From CAWHNT01 sp963830775 (GTDB taxonomy: Bacteria > Pseudomonadota > Alphaproteobacteria > Geminicoccales > Geminicoccaceae), in assembly GCA_963830775.1 (NCBI GenBank), contig CAWHNT010000029.1, positions 225,845 to 289,844 of the forward strand: a DNA stretch of 64,000 bases, read 5' to 3'. The notes beneath the pieces are model-generated. The model was not told the DNA's origin. It did not search any database and was given only the letters and a program-made list of their open reading frames with translations. The translations under genes were made by a program, and so were the position numbers. Positions 34,436 to 45,007 of the stretch are shown here, piece by piece (positions within the stretch are counted from its first letter, which is position 1; the number at the start of each line of letters is the position of its first letter).

Positions 34436-35185
34436 CTACAGTGCCGAGCGCAGGCGGTCGAGGAGGAGGGGGTCGACGTCGCCGGTCGGCGGCAGGCCCT
34501 GCTCGGCCTGGAAACGGGCGACGGCCGCCCGCGTGGTGGGCCCCAGGAGACCGTCGGACGGGCCGGCATAGTAGCCGATTGCCATCAGCATCCGCTGCGC
34601 GCTGGCGACCCGGGCCTCGGCCTCGCCGCGATCGGCGGTGGAGGCGGCCTCGGCAGGCGTGCCGGCCTGCCGCTTCCACTGCTCGAACAGCTGCTGGGCA
34701 TGGATGCGCCGCTGGAGGTCCGCCTCGCCCATGGCACTGAGGCGCGCATAGGCGAGCTCGCGCCGCACCGCCGGGTCGGCGGGCCGCGGTGTCGAGCTTG
34801 CCGCCGGTGCTGTTCCGGCCGGCAGGCCTGGGCCCACCTTCGCCAGCTCGACCGCGGACAGGGCACCGTCACGGTCGCGGTCCGCGGCCGCCAGCTCGTC
34901 CAGCCTGCGGGCCATCGTTTCCGCGAACGACAACTGGCCGTCACCGTTGGCGTCCGCGCCAGTTGGCCTGGCCTGGTACTCGGCCTGCTCGAGGAAACCG
35001 TCCCGATTCGCATCCAGTCCGGCGAACGCGATGGCGGCGGCACGCGCGAGCTCGGCCTCGCTCACCAGCCCGTCGCCGTCCACGTCCATCGGCGGAGCGA
35101 CCGGCGGCTGCGAGCCGGGTTGCCGAGCGGTGGCGCAGGCTGCCAGGGCGAACACCATCAGCAGGCCCGCGACCGCTCTCCGCAT
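34436..35185 (-). CDS. EF-hand and peptidoglycan-binding lipoprotein
   Basis: 249 residues. The signal peptide ends in a lipobox (FALAAC) with cysteine 17, so it should be a lipoprotein. Four EF-hand-like calcium loops follow, near 34-45, 58-69, 78-89 and 102-113 (for example DVDGDGLVSEAE). After a linker and a helical region, residues about 195-249 form a peptidoglycan-binding domain (AQRMLMAIGYYAGPSDGLLG, TTRAAVARFQAEQGL). It could anchor to the wall in a calcium-dependent way. The stop lies close to the reductase start. Confidence 0.85.
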   Translation of the reverse strand: MRRAVAGLLMVFALAACATARQPGSQPPVAPPMDVDGDGLVSEAELARAAAIAFAGLDANRDGFLEQAEYQARPTGADANGDGQLSFAETMARRLDELAAADRDRDGALSAVELAKVGPGLPAGTAPAASSTPRPADPAVRRELAYARLSAMGEADLQRRIHAQQLFEQWKRQAGTPAEAASTADRGEAEARVASAQRMLMAIGYYAGPSDGLLGPTTRAAVARFQAEQGLPPTGDVDPLLLDRLRSAL

Positions 35186-35191
35186 CGGCGG

Positions 35192-35890
35192 CTAGTCGAC
35201 CCAGGCAACGCGGTCGGAGGCGAGCAGCGCCTGCATCTCCGGCCGGCCGGTGGCGCCGGCCTTGACCTCGGCCTCGACCTTGCCCTCGGCCACGCGGATC
35301 GCCGCGACCCGGTCTTCGACCATGCCCAGCTCCTCGGCCGGGACCACGACCACGCCGTCCGCATCGCCCAGCACGAGGTCGCCCGCCCGCACCGGCACGC
35401 CGCCGATCACCACCGGCAGCCCGACCGTGCCGGGGCCGCTGCGCACGCAGCTGTTGGGCGTGATCCCGCGCGCGAAGACCGGCAGGCCCACGCCCACGAT
35501 CCCCTCGCGGTCGCGGACCATGCCGTCGGTGACGATGGCGACAACGCCCTTGTTCCGCGCCATCCCGATCACGAGGTCGCCCGCCATGCCCGAGCCGGCG
35601 AAGCCTTCGCAGGCGCACAGGATGACGTCTCCGGGCTCGGCCACGGCCACGGCCGCCATGAGCGCCAGGTTATCGTTCGGCCCGCACCAGCAGGGGAGGG
35701 CGGTGCCGACGAAGCGGCGCATGCCCGCCACCTCGGGGGCGATCGGCTTGATCGCGGAATCGAGCGAGCCGCGGCCGTTGCGCGCGTCCACCACCCAGCC
35801 GGTGATGCAGTCGCGGAACGGCTCGATCTGAGCGGCGCTGAGCCGCGCCACGTTGCGGCTGAGGGTAAGGAGCGGTGGCTCCTTGAGCAT
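35192..35890 (-). CDS. RraA-like / 4-hydroxy-4-methyl-2-oxoglutarate aldolase family protein
   Basis: 232 residues from ATG 35890. The RraA fold is shown by MAAVAVAEPGDVILCACEGF, the VAIVTDGMVRDREGI motif (arginine and aspartate of the aldolase active site) and VRAGDLVLGDADGVVVVPAEE. Members act as metal-dependent aldolases or decarboxylases on oxo acids; the E. coli namesake instead inhibits RNase E. Enzymatic role is more likely here because the active-site residues are present, but the substrate is unknown. Confidence 0.85.
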   Translation of the reverse strand: MLKEPPLLTLSRNVARLSAAQIEPFRDCITGWVVDARNGRGSLDSAIKPIAPEVAGMRRFVGTALPCWCGPNDNLALMAAVAVAEPGDVILCACEGFAGSGMAGDLVIGMARNKGVVAIVTDGMVRDREGIVGVGLPVFARGITPNSCVRSGPGTVGLPVVIGGVPVRAGDLVLGDADGVVVVPAEELGMVEDRVAAIRVAEGKVEAEVKAGATGRPEMQALLASDRVAWVD

Positions 35891-36019
35891 GGTGTCGGCC
35901 TCCCTTGTGGTGGCACCCATGCTGGCCCCAGCTGCGTCCGGCCGCAAGCATGCGCAGCCTGGTAGCGGTTCCTTAACCCTTGCATGGCTACCCTGCCGCT
36001 CGTCTGTCCGGGGGGTCCC

Positions 36020-37253
36020 ATGAGCCAGCCGCCGAACGGGGGCCGCAAGCGGCGCGTCCTCATCATCGTCGAGAACCTGCCCGTGCCGTTCGACAAGCGG
36101 GTCTGGCACGAGGCCACGACACTGGTCGGCGCCGGCTACGAGGTCAGCGTGATCTGCCCCACCGGGCGCGACGGGCTCCTGCGCCACGAGGTCCTGGACG
36201 GCGTGCACATCTACCGCCACCCGATGCCGCTCGAGGCCAGCGGTGCCGCGGGCTACCTCGTTGAATATGCGAGTGCCCTGTTCTGGGAGCTCTGGCTGTC
36301 CTTGCGCATCTTCGCCACCCGCGGCTTCGACGTGATCCAGGCCTGCAACCCGCCCGACCTGATCTTCCTCGTGGCCGCCCCCTACAAGCTCCTCGGACGC
36401 AGGTTCGTCTTCGACCATCACGACCTCTGCCCCGAGCTCTACGTGGCCAAGACCGGCCGCCGCGGCCCGTTCTGGCAGCTCCTGCGGCTCTCGGAGCGGC
36501 TGACCTTCGCGCTTGCCGACCTCGTCATCTCCACCAACGAGTTCCTACCGCCGCCTCGCCATGCAGCGCGGGCACAAGCGCCCGGAGCAGGTGTTCGTGG
36601 TCCGCAACGGCCCGAACCTGAAGCGGGTCCGCCCCGGACCGGCGCAGGAGGCGCTGAAGGGCGGGCGCCGCCATCTCGTCGGCTATGTCGGCCTGATCGG
36701 CGAGCAGGAGGGCATCCAGTACCTGCTCCAGGCGGCACGCCACATCGTCCACGTGCGGGGCCGGACCGACATCGGCTTCGCGATCGTCGGCGAGGGCCCG
36801 GCACTGGCCCAGTTGCGCGAGCTGTCGCGCGAGCTCGGCGTCGACCAGTTCGTCCGCTTCACCGGCCACGTCACCGACGCCGAGCTGTTCGCGATCCTCA
36901 ACACGGCCGATGTCTGCGTCAACCCGGACGAGTACAACGAGCTGAACGACAAGTCGACCATGAACAAGATCATGGAGTACATGGCGCTCGGCAAGCCGAT
37001 CGTGCAGTTCGACGTGACTGAGGGCCGGCACTCGGCGCAGGAAGCCTCGCTCTATGCGCGCCGCAACAACTCCGTCGACTTCGGGGAAAAGATCCTGGAG
37101 CTGCTGGCCGATCCCGAGCGCAGGCTCCGCATGGGTGCGATCGGCCAGGCCCGCGTGCAGCACGAGCTCGCCTGGATCCATCAGGCGCCGAAGCTGCTGG
37201 CCGCCTACGAGACGCTGTTCTCCGCACCGGAACGGGCCCCGGCAACAGCCTGA
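36020..37253 (+). CDS. Glycosyltransferase family 4 protein (one frameshift)
   Basis: About 410 residues after correction. The N-terminal domain has VLIIVENLPVPFDKRVWHEA, typical of GT4 enzymes of exopolysaccharide clusters. The C-terminal donor-binding domain has VGYVGLIGEQEGIQYLL and the nucleotide-sugar motif DEYNELNDKSTMNKIMEY. The frame breaks at 36542; dropping one T from GAGTTCC restores STNESYRRLAMQRGHK. ATG 36020 is preferred, with an upstream ATG at 35984 possible. No other polysaccharide gene is adjacent. Confidence 0.88.
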
Positions 37254-37278
37254 GCAAGGGGCCAGCCGGTGCTTCCGC

Positions 37279-38373
37279 TCAGACGAAGCCGCGCGCGATC
37301 GGCCACTCGTGCACCACCTCCTCGCCCTCGACGACGGCGTAGCGGTCATAGAGGTTCACGGTCGGATCGCAGTGCGAGGTCAGCAGCTCGATGGCGGAGC
37401 CCAGCGGCGGTGCCGCCAGCTCAGGGGCGAACTCGACCGCCCCATGCTCGTCGCCCATGAAGCGGTAGGTGGAGCCCTCCGGAGCGCCCCGCACCGGGAT
37501 CGGCATGCCGGAGTCGGTGGCGAAGGCCTTGAGGCCGGCATTGATCGTGACGCGGCCAGGGTGGCTGGCGCTGACGACGCTCGCACGGACGAAGAGCGCC
37601 CGCTCGAACGGGTTGCCGCCCTCGTTCAGCGGGACGGAGCCGTAGCAGGAGTCGAGGAACAGGAAGGAGCCGACCTGGAGCTCGGTGAACGGGCCGCCCT
37701 TCGGGTCGACGAAGCTGGTGCCGGTGCCGCCCCCTGTGACCCTGCCGGCCGGCAGCCCGGCCGCGGCCAGCCCGTCGAGCAGCGAGCCCAGGCGGGCCTT
37801 GCCCTCGGCCACCCGGCGTGCGCGCTCCTCGAGCGGCATCACCTGCTGATGCTGGCCCCAATAGCACTGGATGCCGGCAAAGCGCAGCGAGGGGAGGCCG
37901 GCCACCTGCTGCGCAAGCTCAAGGGCGCTCTCGGGCGAGGCGCAGCCCGTGCGTCCCGAGCCGGCATCGAGCTCGATCACCACCGGCAGCGTTACCCCGC
38001 CCAGCCCGGCCGTCACATCGGCCAGCAGCGCGACATTGGCTGGATGGTCCGCGACGACCGCGACATCGGCACCGTGCCGCAGCAGGCGCACGAGCCGGGC
38101 CAGCATGTCGGGCGTGGTCAGCGGCGAGGTGACCAGGATGCCGGGGATGTCCGCTTGGGCCATGGCCTCGGCCTCGCGGATGGTGGCGCAGCAGGCGCCG
38201 AGTGCCCCGGCCTCCACCAGCATCCGGGCGATCTCGACCGACTTGTGCGACTTGGCATGCGGCCGGAGCCCCACGCCGACGCTGGCGGCGTGGCTTGCCA
38301 TCCGCTCGATGTTCCGCCGCATCGCCGGCAGGTCGAGGATCAGCGCCGGGGTCGGCAGGTCGCTGCGCTTCAT
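37279..38373 (-). CDS. DSD1 family PLP-dependent enzyme (D-threonine aldolase/D-serine dehydratase-like)
   Basis: 364 residues. The alanine-racemase-like barrel starts DLPTPALILDLPAMRRN, and the PLP lysine is predicted as K41 in LRPHAKSHKSVE. Other family features are IELDAGSGRTGCASPE, VTGGGTGTSF and the C-terminal SHCDPTVNLYDRY with the histidine and cysteine that bind the metal. Enzymes of this family cleave D-3-hydroxy amino acids or dehydrate D-serine. This gene is intact, in contrast to the heavily broken genes just to its right. A second, diverged copy lies at 57808-58872. Confidence 0.88.
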   Translation of the reverse strand: MKRSDLPTPALILDLPAMRRNIERMASHAASVGVGLRPHAKSHKSVEIARMLVEAGALGACCATIREAEAMAQADIPGILVTSPLTTPDMLARLVRLLRHGADVAVVADHPANVALLADVTAGLGGVTLPVVIELDAGSGRTGCASPESALELAQQVAGLPSLRFAGIQCYWGQHQQVMPLEERARRVAEGKARLGSLLDGLAAAGLPAGRVTGGGTGTSFVDPKGGPFTELQVGSFLFLDSCYGSVPLNEGGNPFERALFVRASVVSASHPGRVTINAGLKAFATDSGMPIPVRGAPEGSTYRFMGDEHGAVEFAPELAAPPLGSAIELLTSHCDPTVNLYDRYAVVEGEEVVHEWPIARGFV

Positions 38374-38522
38374 CGAGGCATCTCGCTAGGGCTGGCACGG
38401 GAACCGCGCGGCCGGACGTTGGCGGCTCCGGCTGCTCCGTGCAAGACCCTCCCTGCGGCGGGCCAAGGCATGGCAAGCTCCTTGCTGATCCGGCCGGTTG
38501 CTCAGCCCCGGGAGGAAAAGGC

Positions 38523-39942
38523 ATGGCAGCGCAGGACGAGCTCGCGTTCTTGACCCTGATGGAAGTCTCGGAGCTCATCCGGACCCGCAAGCTCTCGCCG
38601 GTAGAGCTCGCCCGGGCGATGCTGGCACGGATCGAGGCGGTCGATCCGGAGCTGCACAGCTATGCGCTGACGACGCCCGAGCTGGCGCTCGAGCAGGCGC
38701 GCGCATCCGAGGCCGAGATCATGGCCGGCCGCTGGCGCGGGCCGATGCACGGCGTGCCGATCGGCCTCAAGGACCTGTGCTTCACCAAGGGCGTGCCCAC
38801 GGCCGGCGGCATGACGATCTATGCCGGCTGGGTGCCGGACGAGGACGGGACCGTGGTCGAGCGGCTGCGTCTCGCCGGCTCCGTCCTCCTCGGCAAGCTG
38901 CAGATGACCGAGGGTGCGTTCGCCGATCACCATCCGGAGGTGCAGCGGCCATTCAATCCCTGGAGCAAGGCTCACTGGGCCGGCGCCTCCTCGTCCGGGT
39001 CCGGCGTCGCCACCGCGGCCGGCCTGTGCTTCGGCTCGATCGGCTCCGACACCGGCGGCTCGATCCGCTTCCCCTCGGCCATGAACGGCGTCACCGGCCT
39101 CAAGCCGACCTGGGGCCGGGTCAGCCGCCATGGCTCCTTCGTCCTCTCCGACTCGCTGGACCATCTGGGGCCGATGACCCGCTCCGCCGCCGATGCGGCG
39201 GCCATGCTCGGCCGCGATCGCCGGTGCCGACCCCAAGGACCCGACCACGCTGCCCGCGCCGGTGCCCGACTATGTGGCGGGGCTCGCGACCGGGCGTGCT
39301 CGGCGCGCGGGGCCTGCGGATCGGCGTCGATGCCGCATTCAACAGCACAGGTGTTGACCCGCAGGCAGCCGAGCTCACGGCCGCGGCGGCAAAGGTGATG
39401 GCGGCGCTCGGGGCCGAGCTGGTCGAGATCAGCGTTCCCGGACGTAGCCGCCGGTGGTCGAGCTCTGGGCTCCGTTCTGCGCCATCGAGACGGCGTTCGT
39501 GCATCGCGATACCTATCCCGCGCGCAAGGCCGAGTACGGCCCGACGCTCGCCGGCTTCATCGACGCCGGCCGCAGCGCCGATCCGTTGACGATCGCCCGC
39601 TCCAACATCGAGCGCGACAGGTTCAAGGGCAAGCTCGTGCGCCTGTTCCAGAAGGTCGACCTCGTGCTGATGCCCGCGATCGGGCTCGGTGCGCCCGAGG
39701 TTCGACGAGATGAAGCTCGAGCGATCCGGAAGTGCTGGCCAAGCTGCTGAAGTTCACCTGCGCCCTTCGACACCAGCGGCAGCCCGACGATCACCATGCC
39801 CTGCGGCTTCAGCGGCGAGGGTGCCCCGATCGGCTTCCAGCTCGTCGGCCCGCATCTCGCGGAGGAGGTGCTGCTGCGCGCCGGCCACGCCTATCAGCAG
39901 GCGACCGACTGGCACACCCGCCATCCCGCTGTGCGATGCTGA
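38523..39942 (+). pseudogene. Amidase (amidase-signature family), about eight frame breaks
   Basis: About 470 residues when the frames are joined. The first ~230 residues are intact and carry the amidase-signature triad: K83 in GVPIGLKDL, a serine in WAGASSSGSG near 157, and S180 in GSDTGGSIRFPSA. Frame changes then occur near 39210, 39293, 39440, 39453, 39699, 39727 and 39774, each removable by dropping one base (mostly a doubled G), and the reading ends with GEGAPIGFQLVGPHLAEE and a stop at 39942. The enzyme should hydrolyse an amide to a carboxylate and ammonia. It lies just upstream of an ABC transporter for urea/amide-like substrates. Confidence 0.85.
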
Positions 39943-40095
39943 ACGCTGCGTGTAATTTGCCGTCCTGCCTCCGAACGTGATCGCATGGTGCACATTCGGA
40001 GCTGCGCACGGGACGTTGGCCGGGCGGCGATCTCCGATCGGAGTCGCCTGCATAGCGATTGCTGAGAATCGTCCCATCGCGATCGGACGGCCGCC

Positions 40096-41326
40096 TTGAC
40101 CATCAAGTTGACAGCGCTGCTGGCAGGAGTAGCGGCTTGCCGACCTTCTCGCCCGAGCGGCCAGGACCAAGCCGCCGATCAAGATCGGCCTGCTGGAGGA
40201 CCAGTCCGGCGAGATCGCGCTCTTCACCATGCCCAAGGTGCGCGGCACGCAGCTTGCGGTCGAGGAGATCAACAAGGCCGGCGGCATCATGGGCCGGCAG
40301 CTCGAGCTGATCGCCTACGACCCGCAGTTCGACAACGCCAAGTTCCAGGAATTCACCCGCCGGCTGCTCGAGCGCGACAAGGTCGACGTGCTGTTCGCCG
40401 GCGCCACCAGCGCCTCGCGCGAGGCCGTGCGGCCGATCGTCGACAGCACCGACATGCTCTACTTCTACACCAACCAGTACGAGGGCGGCGTCTGCGACGG
40501 CAACATGATCGGCACCGGCGGCGCTGCCCGAGCAGCAGTTCTCGACCCTGATCCCGTGGATGATGGAGAAGTACGGCAAGAAGGTCTACACCATCGCCGC
40601 CGACTACAATTTCGGCCAGATCTCGGCCGAGTGGACGCGCAAGCTGGTCACCGACAATGGCGGCGAGATCGTCGGCGAGGAGCTGATCCCGCTCGGCGTC
40701 TCGCAGTTCGGCCAGACCATCCAGAACATCCAGAAGGCCAAGCCCGACTGGCTGATGAGCCTGCTCGTCGGCAACTCGCAGTCCTCGTTCTACGAGCAGG
40801 CGCCCGCCGCCGGCCTCAAGATCCCGATGGGCAGCTCGATCACCATCGGCCTCGGCTTCGAGCACAAGCGCTTCAAGCCGCCGGCCATGGAGAACATGCA
40901 CGTCGCGATGAACTGGTTCGAGGAGCTCGAACGCCCCGAAGGCCAAGGAGTTCGTGGCGCGCTGGCGCGCCAAGTTCCCCGACGAGACCTACATCAACGA
41001 CATGGGCCAGAACGCCTATGCCGCGGTCTACCTCTACAAGCAGCTGGTCGAGATGGCCGGCTCGACCGAGCTCGCCGACGATCCGCGAGCAGATCGCGAC
41101 CGGCAAGGCCTGCATCGACGCGCCCGAAGGCCAGATCTGCGTCGATCCCAAGTCGCAGCATGTCACCCACCGCATGTGGCAGATCTCGGTCGACGCCGAC
41201 GCACAAGGTGACGGTCGAGCGCTCCTGGGACCGGATCGAGCCCTACTGGCTGGGCGAGATCGGCTGCGACCTGACCAAGAACGACCCGAAGGAGCAGTAC
41301 ACGCCGAGCACCTGCCCACGAAGTGA
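40096..41326 (+). pseudogene. Urea/amide ABC transporter substrate-binding protein, several frame breaks
   Basis: About 405 residues when joined. TTG 40096 begins a possible signal (TIKLTALLAGVAA). The mature protein opens KPPIKIGLLEDQSGEIALF and continues RGTQLAVEEINKAGGIMGRQ, the pattern of UrtA/FmdD-type periplasmic binding proteins for urea and short amides. Frame changes lie near 40160, 40522, 40935, 41086 and 41200. The end is uncertain: a frame ending in PTK at 41326 or a longer one to 41381. It sits between the amidase and the permease genes in one unit. Confidence 0.85.
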
Positions 41327-41396
41327 GCGCCGGCGGAGCGGCGGCCCGCCGAGCGGTTCGCCCTGCCGACCTCGGTCCTGATCGAGGAGAGGCGGC

Positions 41397-42294
41397 ATGC
41401 AATCGGTGCGAGATCGTCGCGTTCCTCTACCAGGTCGCCGACGTGTTCGCGTTCCTGGTCCTCGCCGCGGCCGGGCTCGCAATCATCTTCGGCATGATGG
41501 GCATCATCAACATGGCCCATGGCGAGTTCATCGCCATGGGCGGCTACGTCACGACCTATGCCTTCCACGCCGGCGTGCCCCTGCCGCTGGCGATCCTCTG
41601 CGGCGCCGTCAGCGTGCCGGCCTGTTCGGCATCTTCCTCGAGCGCACCGATCGTCCGCCGCTTCTACCACCGGCCGATCGATTCGCTGGTCGCCACCTGG
41701 GGCATCAGCCTGATCATGACCCAGGGTGCGCTGCTCCTGCTGGGCTCCGGCGCGCCCGGCGTCGGCACACCGTTCGGCAGCGTCTCGTTCGGCGGCGCAT
41801 CGTTCTCCATCTATCGCCTGGTGCTGATGGCTGATCGCCGTCGCCGTGCTGGTCGGCCTCTATCTCCTCTTCATGAAGACGCGCTTCGGCGTCCATGCCC
41901 GGGCCACCATGCAGAACGCCGCCATGGCGCGCTCGCTGGGCGTTCCGGTCGACCGGATCTACTCCGTCACCTTCGGCCTCGGGCGCGGCGCTGGCCGGCC
42001 TGGCCGGCGGCCTCTATGCGCCGACCATGACGCTCGAGCCCGACGATGGGCGGCAGCTTCGTCATCGAGGCCTTCGTCACGGTGGTGGCCGGCGGCGCCG
42101 ACGTCGCTGCTCGGCACCCCGCCGGCGGCCCTGGCTGCTCGGCGGTGATCAAGGCGACGGCCACCGCACTGTACGGGCAGGTCTACGGCGTCATGGGCCT
42201 GCTGGTCGCCGTCTGCCTCGTCATCCGCGTCCTGCCGGAGGGCTTCACCGGCTGGCTGATCCGTGCGCGCGCGCATGAGGAGACCGCGCGATGA
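41397..42294 (+). pseudogene. Branched-chain/urea-type ABC permease (UrtB-like), several frame breaks
   Basis: About 297 residues when joined, with about eight hydrophobic segments. GGAGAGG lies nine bases before ATG 41397. LivH/UrtB features: IIFGMMGIINMAHGEFIAMGG, RRFYHRPIDSLVATWGISL, RATMQNAAMARSLGVPVDR and SFVIEAFVTVVAGG. Frame changes lie near 41405, 41600-41650, 41833, 41988, 42045, 42106 and 42140; most are a doubled G or C. It forms the membrane channel with the next permease. It ends with an ATGA overlap at 42291-42294. Confidence 0.85.
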
Positions 42295-43390
42295 AGGACC
42301 TCTTCGCGCTGCTCAACGGCCCGCAGACCTTCGGCAGCGGCCGCGGCTTCTGGGGCGCTGCGATCGTGGTGCTGCTGGCGGCGCTGGCCTACCCGCTGGT
42401 CGCGCGACAGCTACACGGTCGGCAACCTCGCCTATTTCGGCGTCTGGATCTTCATGGCGCTGGGCCTGTCCCTGATCTGGGGCTACGGCGGCATGCTGAG
42501 CTTCGGCCAGACCGCCTTCTTCGGCCTCGCCGGCTACAGCTACGGCGTCATCGCCATCAATCTCGGCCAGAACTACGGCTTCCCGTTCGCTGGCGCTGCT
42601 CTGCGCGCTGGTGATCGCCGCCCTGTCTCGCCGCTGGTGCTCGGCTACTTCATGATCTACGGCCGGATCACCGGCGTCTTCGTCGGCATCGTCACGCTCT
42701 CGGTGACCCTGACCTTCGCCACCTTCCTGAACCAGACCGCCGGGCCCGAATGGCGGATCGGCCGGCCCGCCTCAACGGCTACAACGGCATGACCACGCAT
42801 CCCGCCGCTGTCGATCCCGTGGTTCGACGGCGACACGGATCTACCTTCGACGGCACCAGCCTCTACTACCTCGTCCTGGCGCTGCTGGTGCTGCTGCTAT
42901 CTCGGCCTGCGCATGCTGGTGAACTCGCGGTTCGGCAACGTGCTGGTGGCGATCCGCGAGAACCCGAGCGGGCCGAGCTGCTGGGCTACGACATCCGCCG
43001 CTACCAGCTCGTCGCCTTCGTCATCGGCAGCACGCTGGCCGGCCTGAGCGGCGTCCTCTACACCGCCTGGGGCCAGTTCATCGTGCCGGCGTCCATGGCC
43101 CTGCCGGCGGCGGCCATGCCGATCATCTGGGTCGCGGTCGGCGGCCGCAAGGACCTGACCGCGACGCTGATCGGCACGCTTCTTCGTGCTCTGGCTGTTC
43201 CAGAACCTGATCGTCATCAGCCAGCAGTACGCCCTGATCGTGATCGGCGCGCTGCTGCTGGTCACCATCCTGTTCATGCCGGGCGGCTACATCGTCTGGC
43301 TCGTGGAGAACCGGCAGTCGGCTCCTCGACTGGCGCCGACGCGGCGCGCGCCAGCGCGTTGCACCGGCCGGCGACGGGGCGGCGGAATGA
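42291..43390 (+). pseudogene. Branched-chain/urea-type ABC permease (UrtC-like), several frame breaks
   Basis: About 365 residues when joined. LivM/UrtC features: ALGLSLIWGYGGMLSFGQTA, FFGLAGYSYGVIAINLG, GVFVGIVTLSVTLTFATF, ELLGYDIRRYQLVAFVIGS and AAAMPIIWVAVGGRKDL. The reading changes frame near 42407, 42596, 42765, 42825, 42897, 42962, 43183 and 43320 before the C-terminus (LDWRRRGARQRVAPAGDGAAE). The stop overlaps the ATPase start as ATGA at 43387-43390. Confidence 0.85.
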
Positions 43391-44131
43391 CCGCCCTCCT
43401 CGAGACCACGCACCTCGAGCAAGCGCTTCGGCGGCCTCAAGGCGGTCGACGACCTGTCGCTCGCGGTGCAGGAGGGCGAGCTGCACTGCCTGATCGGGCC
43501 GAACGGCGCCGGCAAGAGCACGCTTCTTCAGGCTGATCCTCGGCCGCTACCCGCCGACCGCGCGGCACGCGTGCGCTTCCGCGGCGAGGACATCACCCGG
43601 CTGCACGCCGTCCGCGCGCATCCGCCGCGGCATCAGCGTGAAGATGCAGGTGCCCGGCGTTTTCCCGAGCTGCCGGTCCGCCAGAACCTCACCATCGCGC
43701 TGCAGACACCGGTTCGACGCGCGGCCGAGCTGACGCGCGAGGTCGACCGGCTGCTCGACGCTGGTCGACCTGACGCCGCGAGGCCGACAAGCTGGCGGGC
43801 CAGCTCGGCGCACGGCCAGAAGCAGTGGCTGGAGATCGCGCATGGCGATCGGCGTCCAGCCGCAGCCTGCTGCTGCTCGACGAGCCGACCGCCGGGCATG
43901 TCGCCCGAGGAAACCTTCAAGACCGGCGAGATGGTGCAGCGAGCTGAACCGCGCCGGCATGACCGTGCTCGTGGTCGAGCACGACATGGCCTTCGTGCGC
44001 CAGATCGCGCAGCAAGGTGAGCGTGCTGCATTTCGGCCGGATGTTCGCGCAGGGCAGCATCGACGAGATCACCGCCAACGAAGCGCGTGCAGCAGATCTA
44101 TCTCGGCAAGGGCCACCACCATGCCCACTGA
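43387..44131 (+). pseudogene. Urea/amide ABC transporter ATP-binding protein (UrtD-like), many frame breaks
   Basis: About 245 residues when joined. Walker A is seen in LHCLIGPNGAGKSTL. Further recognisable parts lie in different frames: LKAVDDLSLAVQEGE, ELPVRQNLTIALQTP, GQKQWLEIA (signature region), LLLLDEPTAGMSPEET-like Walker B region and GMTVLVVEHDMAFVRQIA. The tail VQQIYLGKGHHHAH is typical of the UrtD/LivG group. Frame changes come every 50-120 bases. The following ATPase starts inside its last codons (ATG 44121). Confidence 0.82.
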
Positions 44132-44841
44132 CGACCCTGCTCGAGCGTCACAGGGCGTCACCTCCGGCTACGGCTCGACGCCCGATCCTGCAGGGCATCG
44201 ACCTCGCCGATCGAGCCGGCGAGATCGTCGCGGTGATCGGCCGCAACGGCGTCGGCAAGACGACGATGATGCGCAGCCTGATCGGCCAGCTTCCGGTCTG
44301 GCACGGCTCGATCAGGCTGCGCGGACAGGACATCGCCGCCCTGCCGCCGGAGCTGCGGGCGCAGCAGGCGGTATCGGCTACATCCCGCAGGGCCGCGAGG
44401 TCTTCCCGCGCATGACCGTGGAGGAGAACCTCGCCATCGGCGAGATGATCAACGGCCCGGACGGGCGCAAGCTGCACGACCTCGTCTACGGCTACTTCCC
44501 GATCCTGGCCGAGCGCCGCCGTCAGGCGGCCGGCACCATGAGCGGCGGCCAGCAGCAGCAGCTCGCGATCGGCCGGGCCCTGGTCGGCAACCCGGACCTC
44601 CTGCTGCTCGACGAGCCGTCCGAAGGCATCCAGCCCTCGATCGTCGAGGAAATCTCCGCGGATCATGCTCAAGATCAACCGCGAGCTCGGCACCACCATC
44701 CTCTTCGTCGAGCAGAACCTCGACATGATCATGGCGATGACCCAGCGCTGCTACGTCATGGACAAGGGCCGGATCGTCGCCGAGCTGCCGTCGCACGCGC
44801 TGGCCGACCGCGACACCGTCAAGCGCCACCTGCAGATCTGA
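44121..44841 (+). pseudogene. Urea/amide ABC transporter ATP-binding protein (UrtE-like), several frame breaks
   Basis: About 237 residues when joined. Walker A is IGRNGVGKTTMMRSLIG, the signature TMSGGQQQQLAIGRALVG and Walker B LLLLDEPSEGIQPSIVEE. GIGYIPQGREVFPRMTVEENL is characteristic of the LivF/UrtE branch. The C-terminus IDRDTVKRHLQI-like (DRDTVKRHLQI) marks the stop at 44841. Frame changes lie near 44145-44180, 44365, 44660 and a few other places. Together with the other four genes it makes a complete five-component importer. Confidence 0.84.
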
Positions 44842-45007
44842 GCTGCCCGCAGCGGCTGTCATAACCTTCGGAGATTTACTCGAACTTAAGACATCATCGC
44901 CATGATCCCATGCTCGAACGGGATGCGAGCGTGGGCAACGATGCACGTGATGTTAGGGCGATGTAGGCCGAACCGTCGGCGGGCATCCGGTCGTCCGGAC
45001 GGGCAGC

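Noticed and set aside
39200..44841. Regular spacing of frame breaks that would point to a line-joining artefact
   Set aside because: Spacings such as 83, 147 and 13 bases are irregular.
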